Positions 1 through 8,115 are shown, counted from the first letter of the stretch. The stretch is 13,100 nt of DNA from an uncultured Erysipelotrichaceae bacterium (GCA_900544435.1 UQVG01000028.1:1-13100), one strand, 5' to 3'. The notes: generated by a model not told the origin, from the sequence alone. Translations and numbers: made by a program.

Positions 1-648
1 CTTTTTTTCTTTTCTTTTTGCTGGTTTTTCATCTTCACCCACAACTCTTGTCTTAGCAAGATAATCATGGATACTTCTTTGAGAAGCTGACCCTAAAACA
101 AAAACTCCTGAAATCATTGTAATAACCATACCAATCATTTTTAAATAATAGTCAAAATAGAAACCTGTTGCTAGTGTAAGCATTTGTCTTAAATAATTAG
201 TAACAACAATAGCCGAACCTTCTAATAAGAATAATCCAACCCCTTGTCTAATAATCAAAGTTTTTAAACTCACATCACTATAATCATCATTATTTACAAT
301 CTTTATTTTTAACCAATGTTTTGCGAGTGTTTGTCCTGGATATTTCTTATAAGGAATATAAATATAATAAACAAAAGCCACAACAATACATAATATACCT
401 GCAAGATAGGACCAATACGTTGGAAAACCTAAGCTAGGAAAAACATAAAGATCACTAAACATATCTGATCTACCAGTAACTCCCCCATAGAATAAAACAG
501 CAGGAAAACCACTAATAATACCTCCAACTGCCCAATCAATAGCATAAGCTATGACACGTTTACTTACTGGAACTTTTACAGGATTTCTATCTAGCCATTT
601 TGTATGTTTAGCCCACAGTAATTGAATTTTAATTAATAAATAATGCAT
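1..648 (-). CDS. RDD family membrane protein (3' end cut by window edge)
   Basis: The reading frame opens at the ATG at 648-646 and stays open to base 1, giving 216 visible codons without a stop. An AGGAGG SD (662-657) lies 8 nt upstream and overlaps the stop codon of the preceding C-S lyase gene, so the two are probably translationally coupled. Four hydrophobic stretches are visible at about residues 32-56, 78-100, 130-148 and 172-187. RDD-type landmarks are present: R31 and D38 in the first helix, a PGQTLAKHWLKIKIV segment at about 104-118 and HDYLAKTRVV at about 194-203. The visible end is very lysine-rich, so the true C-terminus is probably close to the window edge. RDD proteins are small polytopic membrane proteins of mostly unknown role; some have been linked to ion transport. 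It is the last visible gene of the PTS/peptidase operon. Family call is good, function open. Confidence 0.8.
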   Translation of the reverse strand, partial: MHYLLIKIQLLWAKHTKWLDRNPVKVPVSKRVIAYAIDWAVGGIISGFPAVLFYGGVTGRSDMFSDLYVFPSLGFPTYWSYLAGILCIVVAFVYYIYIPYKKYPGQTLAKHWLKIKIVNNDDYSDVSLKTLIIRQGVGLFLLEGSAIVVTNYLRQMLTLATGFYFDYYLKMIGMVITMISGVFVLGSASQRSIHDYLAKTRVVGEDEKPAKRKEKK

Positions 649-660
649 AATAAATACCTC

Positions 661-1836
661 CTATTTTGAATATAATGCATCCATTGCTATTTTAAATCTT
701 CGCAATCCTTCTTTTAATTTAGATTGTGGACACCCTATATTCATTCTTAAATATTTTGGGCCACCATAAATTTCACCTTTCATAATCCCAATTCCACCAA
801 CATTCACCAAAGCATCTTGTATTTCTTCAGCAGTATATGGAACATCTCTTGCATCAATCCAAGCTAAATAAGTTCCATCTGGTGTTTTAAATTTAAAATC
901 AGGCAACTCTTCTTTTATAAATTCTTCTACAATTTTCATATTTTCTTTAATATAATCATTAAGTTGATCAATATAATCATCACATTGTGTATAACCTATC
1001 ATTGTCGCATACATACCAAAAATACTTACAGAATTTAAGAAATCTTTTCTTCTTGTATGCATCAAAAATTTTTCTCTAACTTCTTCATTTGGTATCATTA
1101 AATATGAACCAATTAATCCTGGTGTATTAAATGTTTTACTAGATGAAGCTGCTGTATAAAGTTCATCATATTCATGAATATAAGATAATAAAGGAATATG
1201 TTTTCTATCTCTTAATTGAATATCCATATGAATTTCATCAGAAATAATTTTTACTTGATATTTTTTACATATCTTTATTATTTGATCCATTTCTTCTTTT
1301 GTCCAAATTCTTCCTGTTGGATTATGTGGAGAACAAAGTAATAATAACTGACATTCTTGTATTTGTTTTTCAAAAAGATCGAAATCTATTTCAAATGTCC
1401 CATCTTTTGATATTAAACGATGAGCTACTAATTGTCTATCATTATCTTGAATAACTGTATAAAATGAATCATACATAGGTTCAAATGTTAATACTTTATC
1501 ATGAGGTTGACTTAATAAACGAATCAATAAGGAAACTGAATACATCACAGTAGGACTATATAAGATCCAATCTTCTTCAATATGTGTATGATGTCTTCTT
1601 TCAAAATATCCTGTAATAGATGATTTAAAATCATGATGATTCCATCTTGTGTATCCATAAATTTGATGATGTGCCACCTCAAATATTTTTTCAGTAATAG
1701 GTTTAGGAATAATAAAATCTGTATCAGATATTGAAAATGGTATTAAATCCTTTTTATTAAAACGATCTTGTATATAATCCCATTGCGTACAATAAGTACC
1801 TAAACGATTATGAACCTCATTAAAATCATACTTCAT
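661..1836 (-). CDS. MalY/PatB family PLP-dependent C-S beta-lyase / aminotransferase
   Basis: A 391-aa fold-type I PLP enzyme, full length for the MalY/PatB family. Seen in the sequence: HNPTG at 171-175, SDEIH at 199-203 (Asp for the PLP pyridine nitrogen), the Schiff-base lysine K234 in SSSKTFNTPGL, and a late YLRMNIGCP arginine for the substrate carboxylate. Family members cleave the C-S bond of cystathionine or S-substituted cysteines to a thiol, pyruvate and ammonia; E. coli MalY also represses the maltose regulon. The ATG directly follows the TAA of the M24 peptidase gene, and its GGAGG SD lies inside that gene's last codons, so translation is coupled. With two aminopeptidases in the same operon, the enzyme could receive S-substituted cysteine released from a peptide; that is inference. 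Assignment as C-S lyase rather than a plain aminotransferase rests on family resemblance. Confidence 0.88.
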   Translation of the reverse strand: MKYDFNEVHNRLGTYCTQWDYIQDRFNKKDLIPFSISDTDFIIPKPITEKIFEVAHHQIYGYTRWNHHDFKSSITGYFERRHHTHIEEDWILYSPTVMYSVSLLIRLLSQPHDKVLTFEPMYDSFYTVIQDNDRQLVAHRLISKDGTFEIDFDLFEKQIQECQLLLLCSPHNPTGRIWTKEEMDQIIKICKKYQVKIISDEIHMDIQLRDRKHIPLLSYIHEYDELYTAASSSKTFNTPGLIGSYLMIPNEEVREKFLMHTRRKDFLNSVSIFGMYATMIGYTQCDDYIDQLNDYIKENMKIVEEFIKEELPDFKFKTPDGTYLAWIDARDVPYTAEEIQDALVNVGGIGIMKGEIYGGPKYLRMNIGCPQSKLKEGLRRFKIAMDALYSK

Positions 1837-2925
1837 TTATTTTTCCTCCAAAATAATATAATCCTTTGTTGTTTTATTTAATGGTACACCTACACCATCA
1901 ATAATAACAACATCATCTTCAATACGAACACCACCAACACCAGGAACATAAACACCTGGTTCACAAGACATCATCATATGTTCTTGTAAAACTGTTTCAC
2001 TCTTTGAATTTAAAGTTGGTCCTTCACCATCTTCTCCAATTCCTAGTCCATGTCCTAAACCATGATTAAAATATTCACCATAACCAGCAGCCTCAATCAC
2101 ATCTCTAGCTGCTTTATCAACATCTTTTCCCTTAACTCCTGCTTTAATAGCAGCAAGACCAGCGAGTTGTGCTTTTAAAACAACATCATAGATTTCTTTG
2201 ATTTTTGGATCAGGTTCTCCAATAAAACACATACGTGTCATATCTGATTGATAATTTTGATATTGAATACCAAAATCAATCATAATAGGTTCATGAGCTT
2301 TTACTTTTCTTGAAGTTGGACGACCATGTGGTAAAGCTGTTCTTTCACCTGTTGCTACTATTGTATCAAAAGACATTTGTTGTGCACCAGATGCAATTGA
2401 ATAATATTGTACTAAAGCGCTAATTTCATATTCACTCATCCCTACACGAATGTGTTCAATTACTTTTTGATAGATTTCATCAGTAATTGCAATTGATTTT
2501 TTCATTGCTTCAATTTCTTCATCTTCCTTAACAATACGAAGATGAGCAATTTCTTGATCCAATAAAAGAACTTCTATCCCTAATTTTTCTATTTCTCGAT
2601 ATTCCTTAACTAATACTTGATACGCTTCTACCCCTAGCGTTTTACAATTTTCTTTTTTTAATATTTCTTCTACTGTCCCTAAATAATTACGTCCTGTTAA
2701 ATGTGGATTATGTAATATAATTTCTAAATCATGTTCTTTTTCTTTGGCTTCTGTAATATAACGCCCATCTACAATTAAATAGCCATGTTCTTTTGTAATC
2801 AATACTTGACAACCACTACCAGTCATAGTATTCATCCATTTTTTTACTGTTTTACTTTTAATTAATAAAGCATCTATATCTTTTTCATCTAAAAATTCTT
2901 GTATTTTATTTATTCTTTTTGCCAT
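1837..2925 (-). CDS. M24 family metallopeptidase, Xaa-Pro aminopeptidase type
   Basis: A 362-aa cytoplasmic protein. The N-terminal creatinase-like domain (about 1-125) contains VDGRYITEA (52-60). The C-terminal pita-bread domain carries the dinuclear metal ligands D217 (MIDFG), D228 (SDMTR), H292 (in NHGLGHGLG), E322 (CEPGVYVPG) and E336 (VRIEDD). The family removes an N-terminal residue preceding proline. The start was set at the ATG 2925-2923 because AGGAGG (2938-2933) lies 7 nt upstream. A longer frame beginning with TTG at 2952 would use the SD and part of a hairpin as coding sequence and is rejected. It sits downstream of the PTS EIIC gene and directly abuts the C-S lyase gene (TAA then ATG). 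All catalytic residues are present, so it should be active; its physiological substrate is not evident. Confidence 0.9.
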   Translation of the reverse strand: MAKRINKIQEFLDEKDIDALLIKSKTVKKWMNTMTGSGCQVLITKEHGYLIVDGRYITEAKEKEHDLEIILHNPHLTGRNYLGTVEEILKKENCKTLGVEAYQVLVKEYREIEKLGIEVLLLDQEIAHLRIVKEDEEIEAMKKSIAITDEIYQKVIEHIRVGMSEYEISALVQYYSIASGAQQMSFDTIVATGERTALPHGRPTSRKVKAHEPIMIDFGIQYQNYQSDMTRMCFIGEPDPKIKEIYDVVLKAQLAGLAAIKAGVKGKDVDKAARDVIEAAGYGEYFNHGLGHGLGIGEDGEGPTLNSKSETVLQEHMMMSCEPGVYVPGVGGVRIEDDVVIIDGVGVPLNKTTKDYIILEEK

Positions 2926-2946
2926 TTTTAATCCTCCTACAAATAA

Positions 2947-2966
2947 AGGCAAGTCGAAACTTGCCT
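2947..2966 (-). terminator. Intercistronic hairpin with UUCG loop between EIIC and M24 genes
   Basis: A perfect 8-bp stem (AGGCAAGT/ACTTGCCT) closes a loop that reads UUCG on the minus-strand RNA, an unusually stable tetraloop. It lies between the EIIC stop (2974-2972) and the M24 SD (2938-2933). The bases that follow read TTTATTTG, a weak U-tract. It could be a leaky terminator that lowers expression of the distal peptidase, lyase and RDD genes, or a 3' stabiliser for the PTS part of the mRNA. The structure is seen directly; the function is inferred. Confidence 0.55.
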
Positions 2967-2971
2967 ATTAA

Positions 2972-4285
2972 TTAGAAGTCTAAGTCTAAATCGTCTAAGA
3001 TAGCTGCATCTTCTGCACTGATAGCATTAGTTTCTTCTTCTTTATTACCATAAGTCTTTTCATATGATTTAACAAATGGATACCATATTAAAATAGATAA
3101 TATTAATTGTACTGCATTAACTACTATAGACATAGGATCCATATTTGTTAAGAATCCTTCTAAGAATACACCTACATATGGTGGTGTGAAGGTTGAACAT
3201 TTCATAATACCTAAATACATTGCCCATCCTCCTAATGAACCAATAATACCACCACAAATAACAAATGGAATAAAGAACATTGGATTTAATACAATTGGCG
3301 CACCAAATAGAATTGGTTCATTAATTCCAAATAATGCTGGAATAAATGATAATCTACCAACTTGTTTTAAAGCTTTATTCTTACTCATTAAGCACCAGAA
3401 TACACAACCAATAGTAACACCACTACCTGTAAAGTTACCAAATGCTGATTCAGGTCCAGGAGCATAGAAGTGAGTTGCTACACCACCAGCTTGAACAGCA
3501 GCAATGTTTTCTGCTAAGAATTGAGTCGAAATTGGACTTGTAATTGGGCTTAATACTGATGGATGAATACCAAAGAAGAATATTAAAGCTTGTAACATTT
3601 TTAAGAAAGTATAAGCAATTGGATTATCCATAGATCCTACCAATGGTGCAAAGATTGCTGTAAAGATTAATGGTGGCATTGTATTTAATACATTGACACA
3701 AACAATACGTACAATTAAGAAGAATCCAATAATGATTACTGAAATAGGAATCATTTCAAAAGAACGAGATACGAAATCAGGTACTGTATCTGGCATCTTG
3801 ATTGTAAAGTTTTTCTTTTTACACCAACGGAATAATTCAACAGCGATAAATCCTGCAAACATTGCGCAGAATAAACCTTTAGGTCCTAAATAAGTTTTAG
3901 AAATTCCACCATCTTCTGTGAATTCTACAACTAACATTAAGAATGATACTAATCCCATTGTTACACATCCTGGAATATCTAACTTATAAGAGTTAGCTAA
4001 TTGATATGCAATGATTACAGTAACATAAACTGACATTAAAGCCATACCTACATTATAAGGAATATAGATAATATCCAAATTTGCTAAGATCCATTGAGAA
4101 ATTACATGATTTTCTCCAATCATATTTGGAATTGCTTCTGGGATCAAACAAAAACTACCGATAATTAACAATGGTGTCATTGCAACCATTGCTTTTTTAA
4201 CAGCGCTTAAATGAACTTCTTTATCCATTTTATCAGCAAGCGGTGCTAAATACTTTTTCATAAAGTTCTCAAATTTTGAGTACAT
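2972..4285 (-). CDS. PTS lactose/chitobiose-family transporter subunit EIIC
   Basis: A 437-aa polytopic membrane protein, the usual length for the CelB/ChbC family. Many hydrophobic helices are visible, for example about 32-50, 72-98, 107-121, 137-153, 178-200, 205-217, 230-240, 335-360 and 385-403. Family landmarks are a GIHPSVL segment with H241 (equivalent to the sugar-contacting histidine region of ChbC) and GINEPILFGAPIVLNP at about 320-335 with E323. It forms the translocation channel and binds the sugar while EIIB phosphorylates it. The start has a GGGAGG SD 8 nt upstream. The C-terminal tail (about 415-437) is acidic and ends DLDLDF. EIIB and EIIA genes lie immediately upstream, so the complex is complete in trans-domain form. 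Sugar specificity cannot be read from the sequence, and no phosphoglycosidase gene accompanies it. Confidence 0.93.
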   Translation of the reverse strand: MYSKFENFMKKYLAPLADKMDKEVHLSAVKKAMVAMTPLLIIGSFCLIPEAIPNMIGENHVISQWILANLDIIYIPYNVGMALMSVYVTVIIAYQLANSYKLDIPGCVTMGLVSFLMLVVEFTEDGGISKTYLGPKGLFCAMFAGFIAVELFRWCKKKNFTIKMPDTVPDFVSRSFEMIPISVIIIGFFLIVRIVCVNVLNTMPPLIFTAIFAPLVGSMDNPIAYTFLKMLQALIFFFGIHPSVLSPITSPISTQFLAENIAAVQAGGVATHFYAPGPESAFGNFTGSGVTIGCVFWCLMSKNKALKQVGRLSFIPALFGINEPILFGAPIVLNPMFFIPFVICGGIIGSLGGWAMYLGIMKCSTFTPPYVGVFLEGFLTNMDPMSIVVNAVQLILSILIWYPFVKSYEKTYGNKEEETNAISAEDAAILDDLDLDF

Positions 4286-4306
4286 CGTTTTTTCCTCCCC
4301 ATAAAA

Positions 4307-4639
4307 TTATTTTTTTAAATCTGCTTTTCTACGTGCAATTAACGCTTGTTTCATGACAGTTGCCCCATCCATTTTTCCATATGTTTCTTGATCAACAATA
4401 ACATAAGGAATCTTACGAGGTTCGATGATAGGTTTTACTGCATCTAATTTATGTGCAACTTGTGGTCCTAAAACTAAAACATCACAATTGTCTGCTTCAG
4501 ATTGTAGAATATCAATTGGAATAGCGATAAAATCAAAATCAGCATCATTTAATTTTGCACTGTTATGTACTGTATCTTTCATACTATTCATAAGCATTGT
4601 TGTAGAAAGTCCACCTGCACAGCATAATACAATTCTCAT
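4307..4639 (-). CDS. PTS lactose/cellobiose-family EIIB component
   Basis: A 110-aa soluble phosphocarrier. The N-terminus carries the P-loop-like phosphocysteine motif, MRIVLCCAGGLSTTML, with C7 the likely phosphorylated cysteine by alignment with CelA/ChbB (C-x-AGxST); the adjacent C6 is an extra cysteine. The rest fits the alpha/beta EIIB fold, with a DVLVLGPQV strand-loop at about 54-62. It takes phosphate from EIIA and passes it to the sugar bound in EIIC. Its ATG overlaps the EIIA stop codon by one base (TAATG), with GGAGGG upstream inside the EIIA gene end, so translation is coupled. The EIIC gene follows about 20 nt downstream. Confidence 0.93.
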   Translation of the reverse strand: MRIVLCCAGGLSTTMLMNSMKDTVHNSAKLNDADFDFIAIPIDILQSEADNCDVLVLGPQVAHKLDAVKPIIEPRKIPYVIVDQETYGKMDGATVMKQALIARRKADLKK

Positions 4640-4959
4640 TATTTACCCTCCTTTGCTTCAAATACATTTATTAATTCTTCAATTAGATCTCTTGCTAATT
4701 GAGAAGTCATATAATGGTCTTGTGCATGAACCATTAATAACCCAACTTCTGGCTTATTTCCAGAGCCTGACATTTCGGCTTGAATAAGCTTTGTTTGAAC
4801 AGTGTGAGCTTGTAAATCAGCTTCTTTAGCTTGTTCTAATATCTTTCTTGCTTCATCATATTCACCTGTTTTTACTTTCTTCAATGCTTCAAAAGCTAAA
4901 GATTTGCTTTGTCCAGCTGAAGAAATTAATCCTACAATAATTTGTTCCGTTTCTGTCAT
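4639..4959 (-). CDS. PTS lactose/cellobiose-family EIIA component
   Basis: A 106-aa helical protein of the lac-family EIIA type, which works as a trimer and carries phosphate from HPr to EIIB. The phosphorylated histidine is H78 in the diagnostic segment VGLLMVHAQDHYMTSQLARDL (from about residue 72), and the first half shows the expected SSAGQSKSLAFEALK helix. The start was set at ATG 4959-4957, with GGAGG (4972-4968) 8 nt upstream. A frame beginning with TTG at 4974 would consume that SD and is not needed. The SD overlaps the last codons and stop of the M42 peptidase gene (stop at 4964), tying the transporter to the peptidase translationally. Confidence 0.93.
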   Translation of the reverse strand: MTETEQIIVGLISSAGQSKSLAFEALKKVKTGEYDEARKILEQAKEADLQAHTVQTKLIQAEMSGSGNKPEVGLLMVHAQDHYMTSQLARDLIEELINVFEAKEGK

Positions 4960-4963
4960 TTGT

Positions 4964-6010
4964 TTATCCTCCAATAAAATTAATAAAATTTTGATAATCT
5001 TGATATGTCAAATGATCTATTAAGCAGTTAACTAACTGTGTCAAACTTTCTAAATCATCACTATGAACAAATGAATAAGATCCATGACAATATCTAAGTG
5101 GTATTCCTAAAACAAGTGCCAAACGTCCACCTTTTTCTAAGTGTGCATTTCCAGCATCTGTTCCTCCTCCACCGAACATATCGCTTTGATAAGGTATTCC
5201 ATGTTCATTGGCTAATTCTTTAACATATTTAATCAATTTTTTATTTGGTGAAAGAGTTTTGTCATAATGAACAATCATTGGTCCTTTACCAATTAAACGA
5301 TGATTCGTATAGTTTTTAACAAGTTCTGGATTATTTGCAACATCAAGTGCAAAAACAATATCAGGATCAATAAGATGAGTCGCTGTTTTACCACCTCTTA
5401 CACCAACTTCTTCACTACTTGTTCCTACAAAATAAATATCATTTTCAACATCTCCATGAATTCTTTTCATTGCTTCTATCATGACATAGCATCCTGTTCG
5501 ATCGTCCATTGCCTTGCCAGCAATCACTTTATCTTGAAGCTGTCTTGCTTCACTAGCAAAACAAACCATGTCACCAACATCAATTCCTAAAGCTTTTACT
5601 TCATCTGCACTATCAACTCCAATATCAACGTACATTTCTTTAACGTTACCGTTGCTATCTTTAGTCACATTTAATAAACCTTCCACTTTTTTACCATCTT
5701 GCGTCGTAATTCTAACCATTTGCATTTCTTTGCTTTTATTTAAAACTGAACCTAAAGCTACTAAATATACAAAACCAATATCAGAAATATGTCTTACCAT
5801 AAAACCTACTTCATCTATATGAGCACAAAACATGATTTTTAAAGGATTTGGTGAAGTCCCTTTTTTATGAAAAACAATACTTCCTAAACGATCACTAAAA
5901 ACTTCATCACTATATTTTGCTAATTCTCGATAGAGAATCGATCTTACTTCATCTTCAACTGATGCTACACTATCAGCATTACTCAATTCTTTTAACAATT
6001 CACTATTCAT
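4964..6010 (-). CDS. M42 family metallo-aminopeptidase (glutamyl/deblocking aminopeptidase, FrvX/SgcX-like)
   Basis: A 348-aa protein of the M42 family, close to its usual length. The dinuclear metal site is intact: H64 and D66 (AHID), D169 (KAMDDR), E200/E201 (SSEEVG), D223 (ALDVANN) and H316 (FVHSDD), plus the GTDA motif at 283-286. M42 enzymes are cytoplasmic aminopeptidases, often forming large tetrahedral complexes; the family was once mislabelled as endoglucanase. The start was set at ATG 6010-6008 with AGGAGG (6024-6019) 8 nt upstream; the in-frame GTG at 6019 lies within the SD and is rejected. The gene starts just inside the end of the PRD regulator gene (its stop is at 6003), and the EIIA SD lies in its own tail. 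FrvX and SgcX show that M42 proteins recur in PTS operons, so the association is probably functional. Confidence 0.92.
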   Translation of the reverse strand: MNSELLKELSNADSVASVEDEVRSILYRELAKYSDEVFSDRLGSIVFHKKGTSPNPLKIMFCAHIDEVGFMVRHISDIGFVYLVALGSVLNKSKEMQMVRITTQDGKKVEGLLNVTKDSNGNVKEMYVDIGVDSADEVKALGIDVGDMVCFASEARQLQDKVIAGKAMDDRTGCYVMIEAMKRIHGDVENDIYFVGTSSEEVGVRGGKTATHLIDPDIVFALDVANNPELVKNYTNHRLIGKGPMIVHYDKTLSPNKKLIKYVKELANEHGIPYQSDMFGGGGTDAGNAHLEKGGRLALVLGIPLRYCHGSYSFVHSDDLESLTQLVNCLIDHLTYQDYQNFINFIGG

Positions 6011-7910
6011 TATTTCCACCTCCTATTTCTTTCATTAAACTCATCATTTCTTCAAAAGAATCAACCTTCGTTAACATTTCAACATAATTACTCTTTTGCA
6101 TTAAACGATATAACTTTTTAGTTATTACTTTATATATTTCAACTTGATCTTTCTTTAAACAAATCATAAAAACTATTTTTATTTCTTTGCCATTTTGTAC
6201 AAATGGTTTCTTTAAAATAGCTACAGAAATCATATTTTTAAGTGCGTCTATTTCAAGTGGATGGGGTATACAAACTCCATTTGTATAAATAGTACTTACA
6301 TACGATTCACGTTCAAAAATCAAATCAGTATAGCCTTTTTTACCGTAACCTTTATCCTCTAATTCTTGTCCCATCATCCGAATAATATTTTCATAACTAT
6401 CTGCTTCTATAAATTTAAAAAAATCTTTAGAGAAGAATGAATAATACATAGGATTATCTTGAATCAAAGTATAAGGATCATATTCTTCACATTGTAAAAT
6501 TTGTTTAATCTTCACTAAATCTCTATCATCAAGTAGTTCTTTAATATAAATAATTGGTGCCTTGATTTCTTGAGATAAAGGCATGATTGTAAAAATTAAA
6601 TCGGGTTGAAAGGCTTTTAATTCATCTTGTTGTAAAAACGAAAATGTTTGTACCTCTGCTTGAGGAAACAATGATTCAATTTGTATTTTAATCATATAAG
6701 CACTTCCACCACCTGATGAACAAACAATTCCAATACGATTATAAGATAACAATTTACCTTGTTTTTCTTTTTCCATATGGGATGCAAAATGCATCGCTAC
6801 AAAACCAATTTCATCAAATGTCACTTCAACATTATATTTTTCATGTAACATGCTACAAAACTGAAGTGCGATGTTAAACATCATTGGATATGTAATATTC
6901 AGCTCATTGGCTAATGGATTTTGATATGAAATTTTATTATGTAATCTATCTATTAATAATGAAACATGTGCTAATAACATTTTCTTAAAGTCTTCATCTT
7001 CAAGAAACTTCGTATCATATTTTTCATCTATTTGTTTTATAAATTCTTCAATATCTTCTTTTAAATAATTTGTAAAAGAAGATATTGAACCTATTTCTCT
7101 TTTTATATTTTTTTGTAAAACGTCTAAAATTTCTTCTATGCTTTTTGTATTTAATCCTATTGAATATTTCTTTTCTAATATTCCAACTAAAAATTCAACA
7201 ATTCTATGAATCTCATCATTTTTATCAAAAATAAATTCCTCTTTTTGTTCATCTTGTCTATGTGCAACATAAACAACAATCTTTAAATATTCAGCCACAT
7301 TTAAAAGTTCATTATAGTTGATTTTCAATCCTTCTTTATTCAACTGCCTAATTAACTTTTGTTCAATGTCATTAAATTCTTCAACAACATCATTTACTGC
7401 CGTTTGAATAAAAACATTTTGATTTAAATATTCTTCAACTAAGTACTTTTTAAAAGGTGTCAATTCATAACGTAACAAAATACCATAATGTGTTTTTCTT
7501 TCTAATTCAAAATGATAACTCTTTGCTAGATTTTCAACATCATTCATATCATGCTTTATAACAGTCTTAGATACTTGAAAAGTATCTGCAATGTTATCCA
7601 TAGAAATATATCCAGTTTGAATAGCAAGATAAGCTAAAATTTGTGCTGGTCTTTCTTTAACCTGAAAATAAATACCCTCATTTAAGCTTTCCATAAAATC
7701 TTTAAACAATTCTTCATTTGTTATTTCTAAGAGATATCCAGAACCTCTTTTGTTATGAAATGTAAAACCTTTTCGAGGAGAAATACGCATTAAGTATGAT
7801 AAGTCATTTTGAATCGTTCTTTTTGAAACATCATACTTTTGAACAAAGTAATCTAGTGAGAGATATATATTTGAATTTATAAAATCTTTCATAATTAGAT
7901 ACATTCTCAT
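6003..7910 (-). CDS. PRD-containing transcriptional regulator with EIIB- and EIIA-like domains (LicR/MtlR/FrvR type)
   Basis: A 635-aa modular regulator. In order: an N-terminal HTH (about 8-45, VSKRTIQNDL), a second HTH (about 88-130, QVSKTVIKHDM), a divergent PRD1 (about 180-295, H217), PRD2 (about 300-380, H315 and H374 in DEIGFVAMHF), an EIIB-like domain (about 391-475, C397 in GIVCSSGGGSAYM) and an EIIA-like domain (about 490-630, H550 in VCIPHPLE). Such proteins bind DNA and are switched by PTS phosphorylation of the PRD histidines and of the EIIB/EIIA-like residues. PRD1 seems to lack its second conserved histidine. The start at ATG 7910-7908 follows AAGGTGG at a 9-nt spacing; an upstream GTG at 7922 falls in the SD. 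It is the promoter-proximal gene of the operon, so it probably regulates itself and the PTS behind it. Confidence 0.9.
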   Translation of the reverse strand: MRMYLIMKDFINSNIYLSLDYFVQKYDVSKRTIQNDLSYLMRISPRKGFTFHNKRGSGYLLEITNEELFKDFMESLNEGIYFQVKERPAQILAYLAIQTGYISMDNIADTFQVSKTVIKHDMNDVENLAKSYHFELERKTHYGILLRYELTPFKKYLVEEYLNQNVFIQTAVNDVVEEFNDIEQKLIRQLNKEGLKINYNELLNVAEYLKIVVYVAHRQDEQKEEFIFDKNDEIHRIVEFLVGILEKKYSIGLNTKSIEEILDVLQKNIKREIGSISSFTNYLKEDIEEFIKQIDEKYDTKFLEDEDFKKMLLAHVSLLIDRLHNKISYQNPLANELNITYPMMFNIALQFCSMLHEKYNVEVTFDEIGFVAMHFASHMEKEKQGKLLSYNRIGIVCSSGGGSAYMIKIQIESLFPQAEVQTFSFLQQDELKAFQPDLIFTIMPLSQEIKAPIIYIKELLDDRDLVKIKQILQCEEYDPYTLIQDNPMYYSFFSKDFFKFIEADSYENIIRMMGQELEDKGYGKKGYTDLIFERESYVSTIYTNGVCIPHPLEIDALKNMISVAILKKPFVQNGKEIKIVFMICLKKDQVEIYKVITKKLYRLMQKSNYVEMLTKVDSFEEMMSLMKEIGGGNNE

Positions 7911-7936
7911 TGGTATTTCCACCTTCCTCTATTTTT

Positions 7937-7945
7937 ATTATATCA
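7937..7945 (-). promoter_or_regulatory. Extended -10 promoter of the regulator-PTS-peptidase operon
   Basis: The minus strand reads TGATATAAT, a perfect extended -10 (TG-N-TATAAT, hexamer at 7942-7937). A TTGACA at 7962-7957 is only 14 nt from it, too close for a standard pair, so the extended -10 probably carries recognition. The predicted start near 7930 leaves a leader of only about 20 nt before the ATG. No room remains for a ribonucleic antiterminator hairpin, in keeping with a DNA-binding rather than RNA-binding regulator. The 205-nt gap between this gene and the next (7911-8127) holds otherwise only AT-rich sequence and the terminator at 8085-8115. Confidence 0.6.
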
Positions 7946-8084
7946 AATTAAAATTTTGTCAAAAGGAAACCTTCTACATTTAAAAATGCAATAATTTTCC
8001 TAATCTCATCAAAAAAAGATATTGAATATGATTTTAACATCTCTATCATTTAAAAAGTTAAATATTACAAAATATGAAAGCCAT

Positions 8085-8115
8085 AAAAAAAGAAGTCTAA
8101 CGCTGTTAGACCTCT
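8085..8115 (-). terminator. Intrinsic terminator of the jelly-roll gene
   Basis: On the minus strand an 11-bp stem (8115-8105 pairing with 8101-8091, one G-U pair, core GTCTAAC/GTTAGAC) with a 3-nt loop is followed by a run of seven T. It begins 12 nt after the stop codon of the gene at 8128-8736. There is no T-run in the plus direction, so it acts one way. It isolates this gene from the downstream PTS operon. Confidence 0.88.

Noticed and set aside
3186..3893. Plus-strand open frames at 3186-3467 and 3693-3893
   Set aside because: They lie opposite the well-supported EIIC gene, have no SD or family motif and read as low-information antisense frames.
4425..5822. Plus-strand open frames at 4425-4787, 5300-5590 and 5568-5822
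   Set aside because: They are antisense shadows of EIIB/EIIA and the M42 peptidase, whose catalytic residues are all intact on the minus strand.
7957..7962. TTGACA as the -35 of the operon promoter
   Set aside because: It is only 14 nt from the TATAAT; the extended TG motif explains the promoter better, though a different pairing with a weaker -10 cannot be fully excluded.
7911..8084. RNA antiterminator or riboswitch leader ahead of the PRD regulator
   Set aside because: The predicted transcript starts about 20 nt before the ATG, and no strong stem was found in the region; only weak A/T inverted repeats occur.
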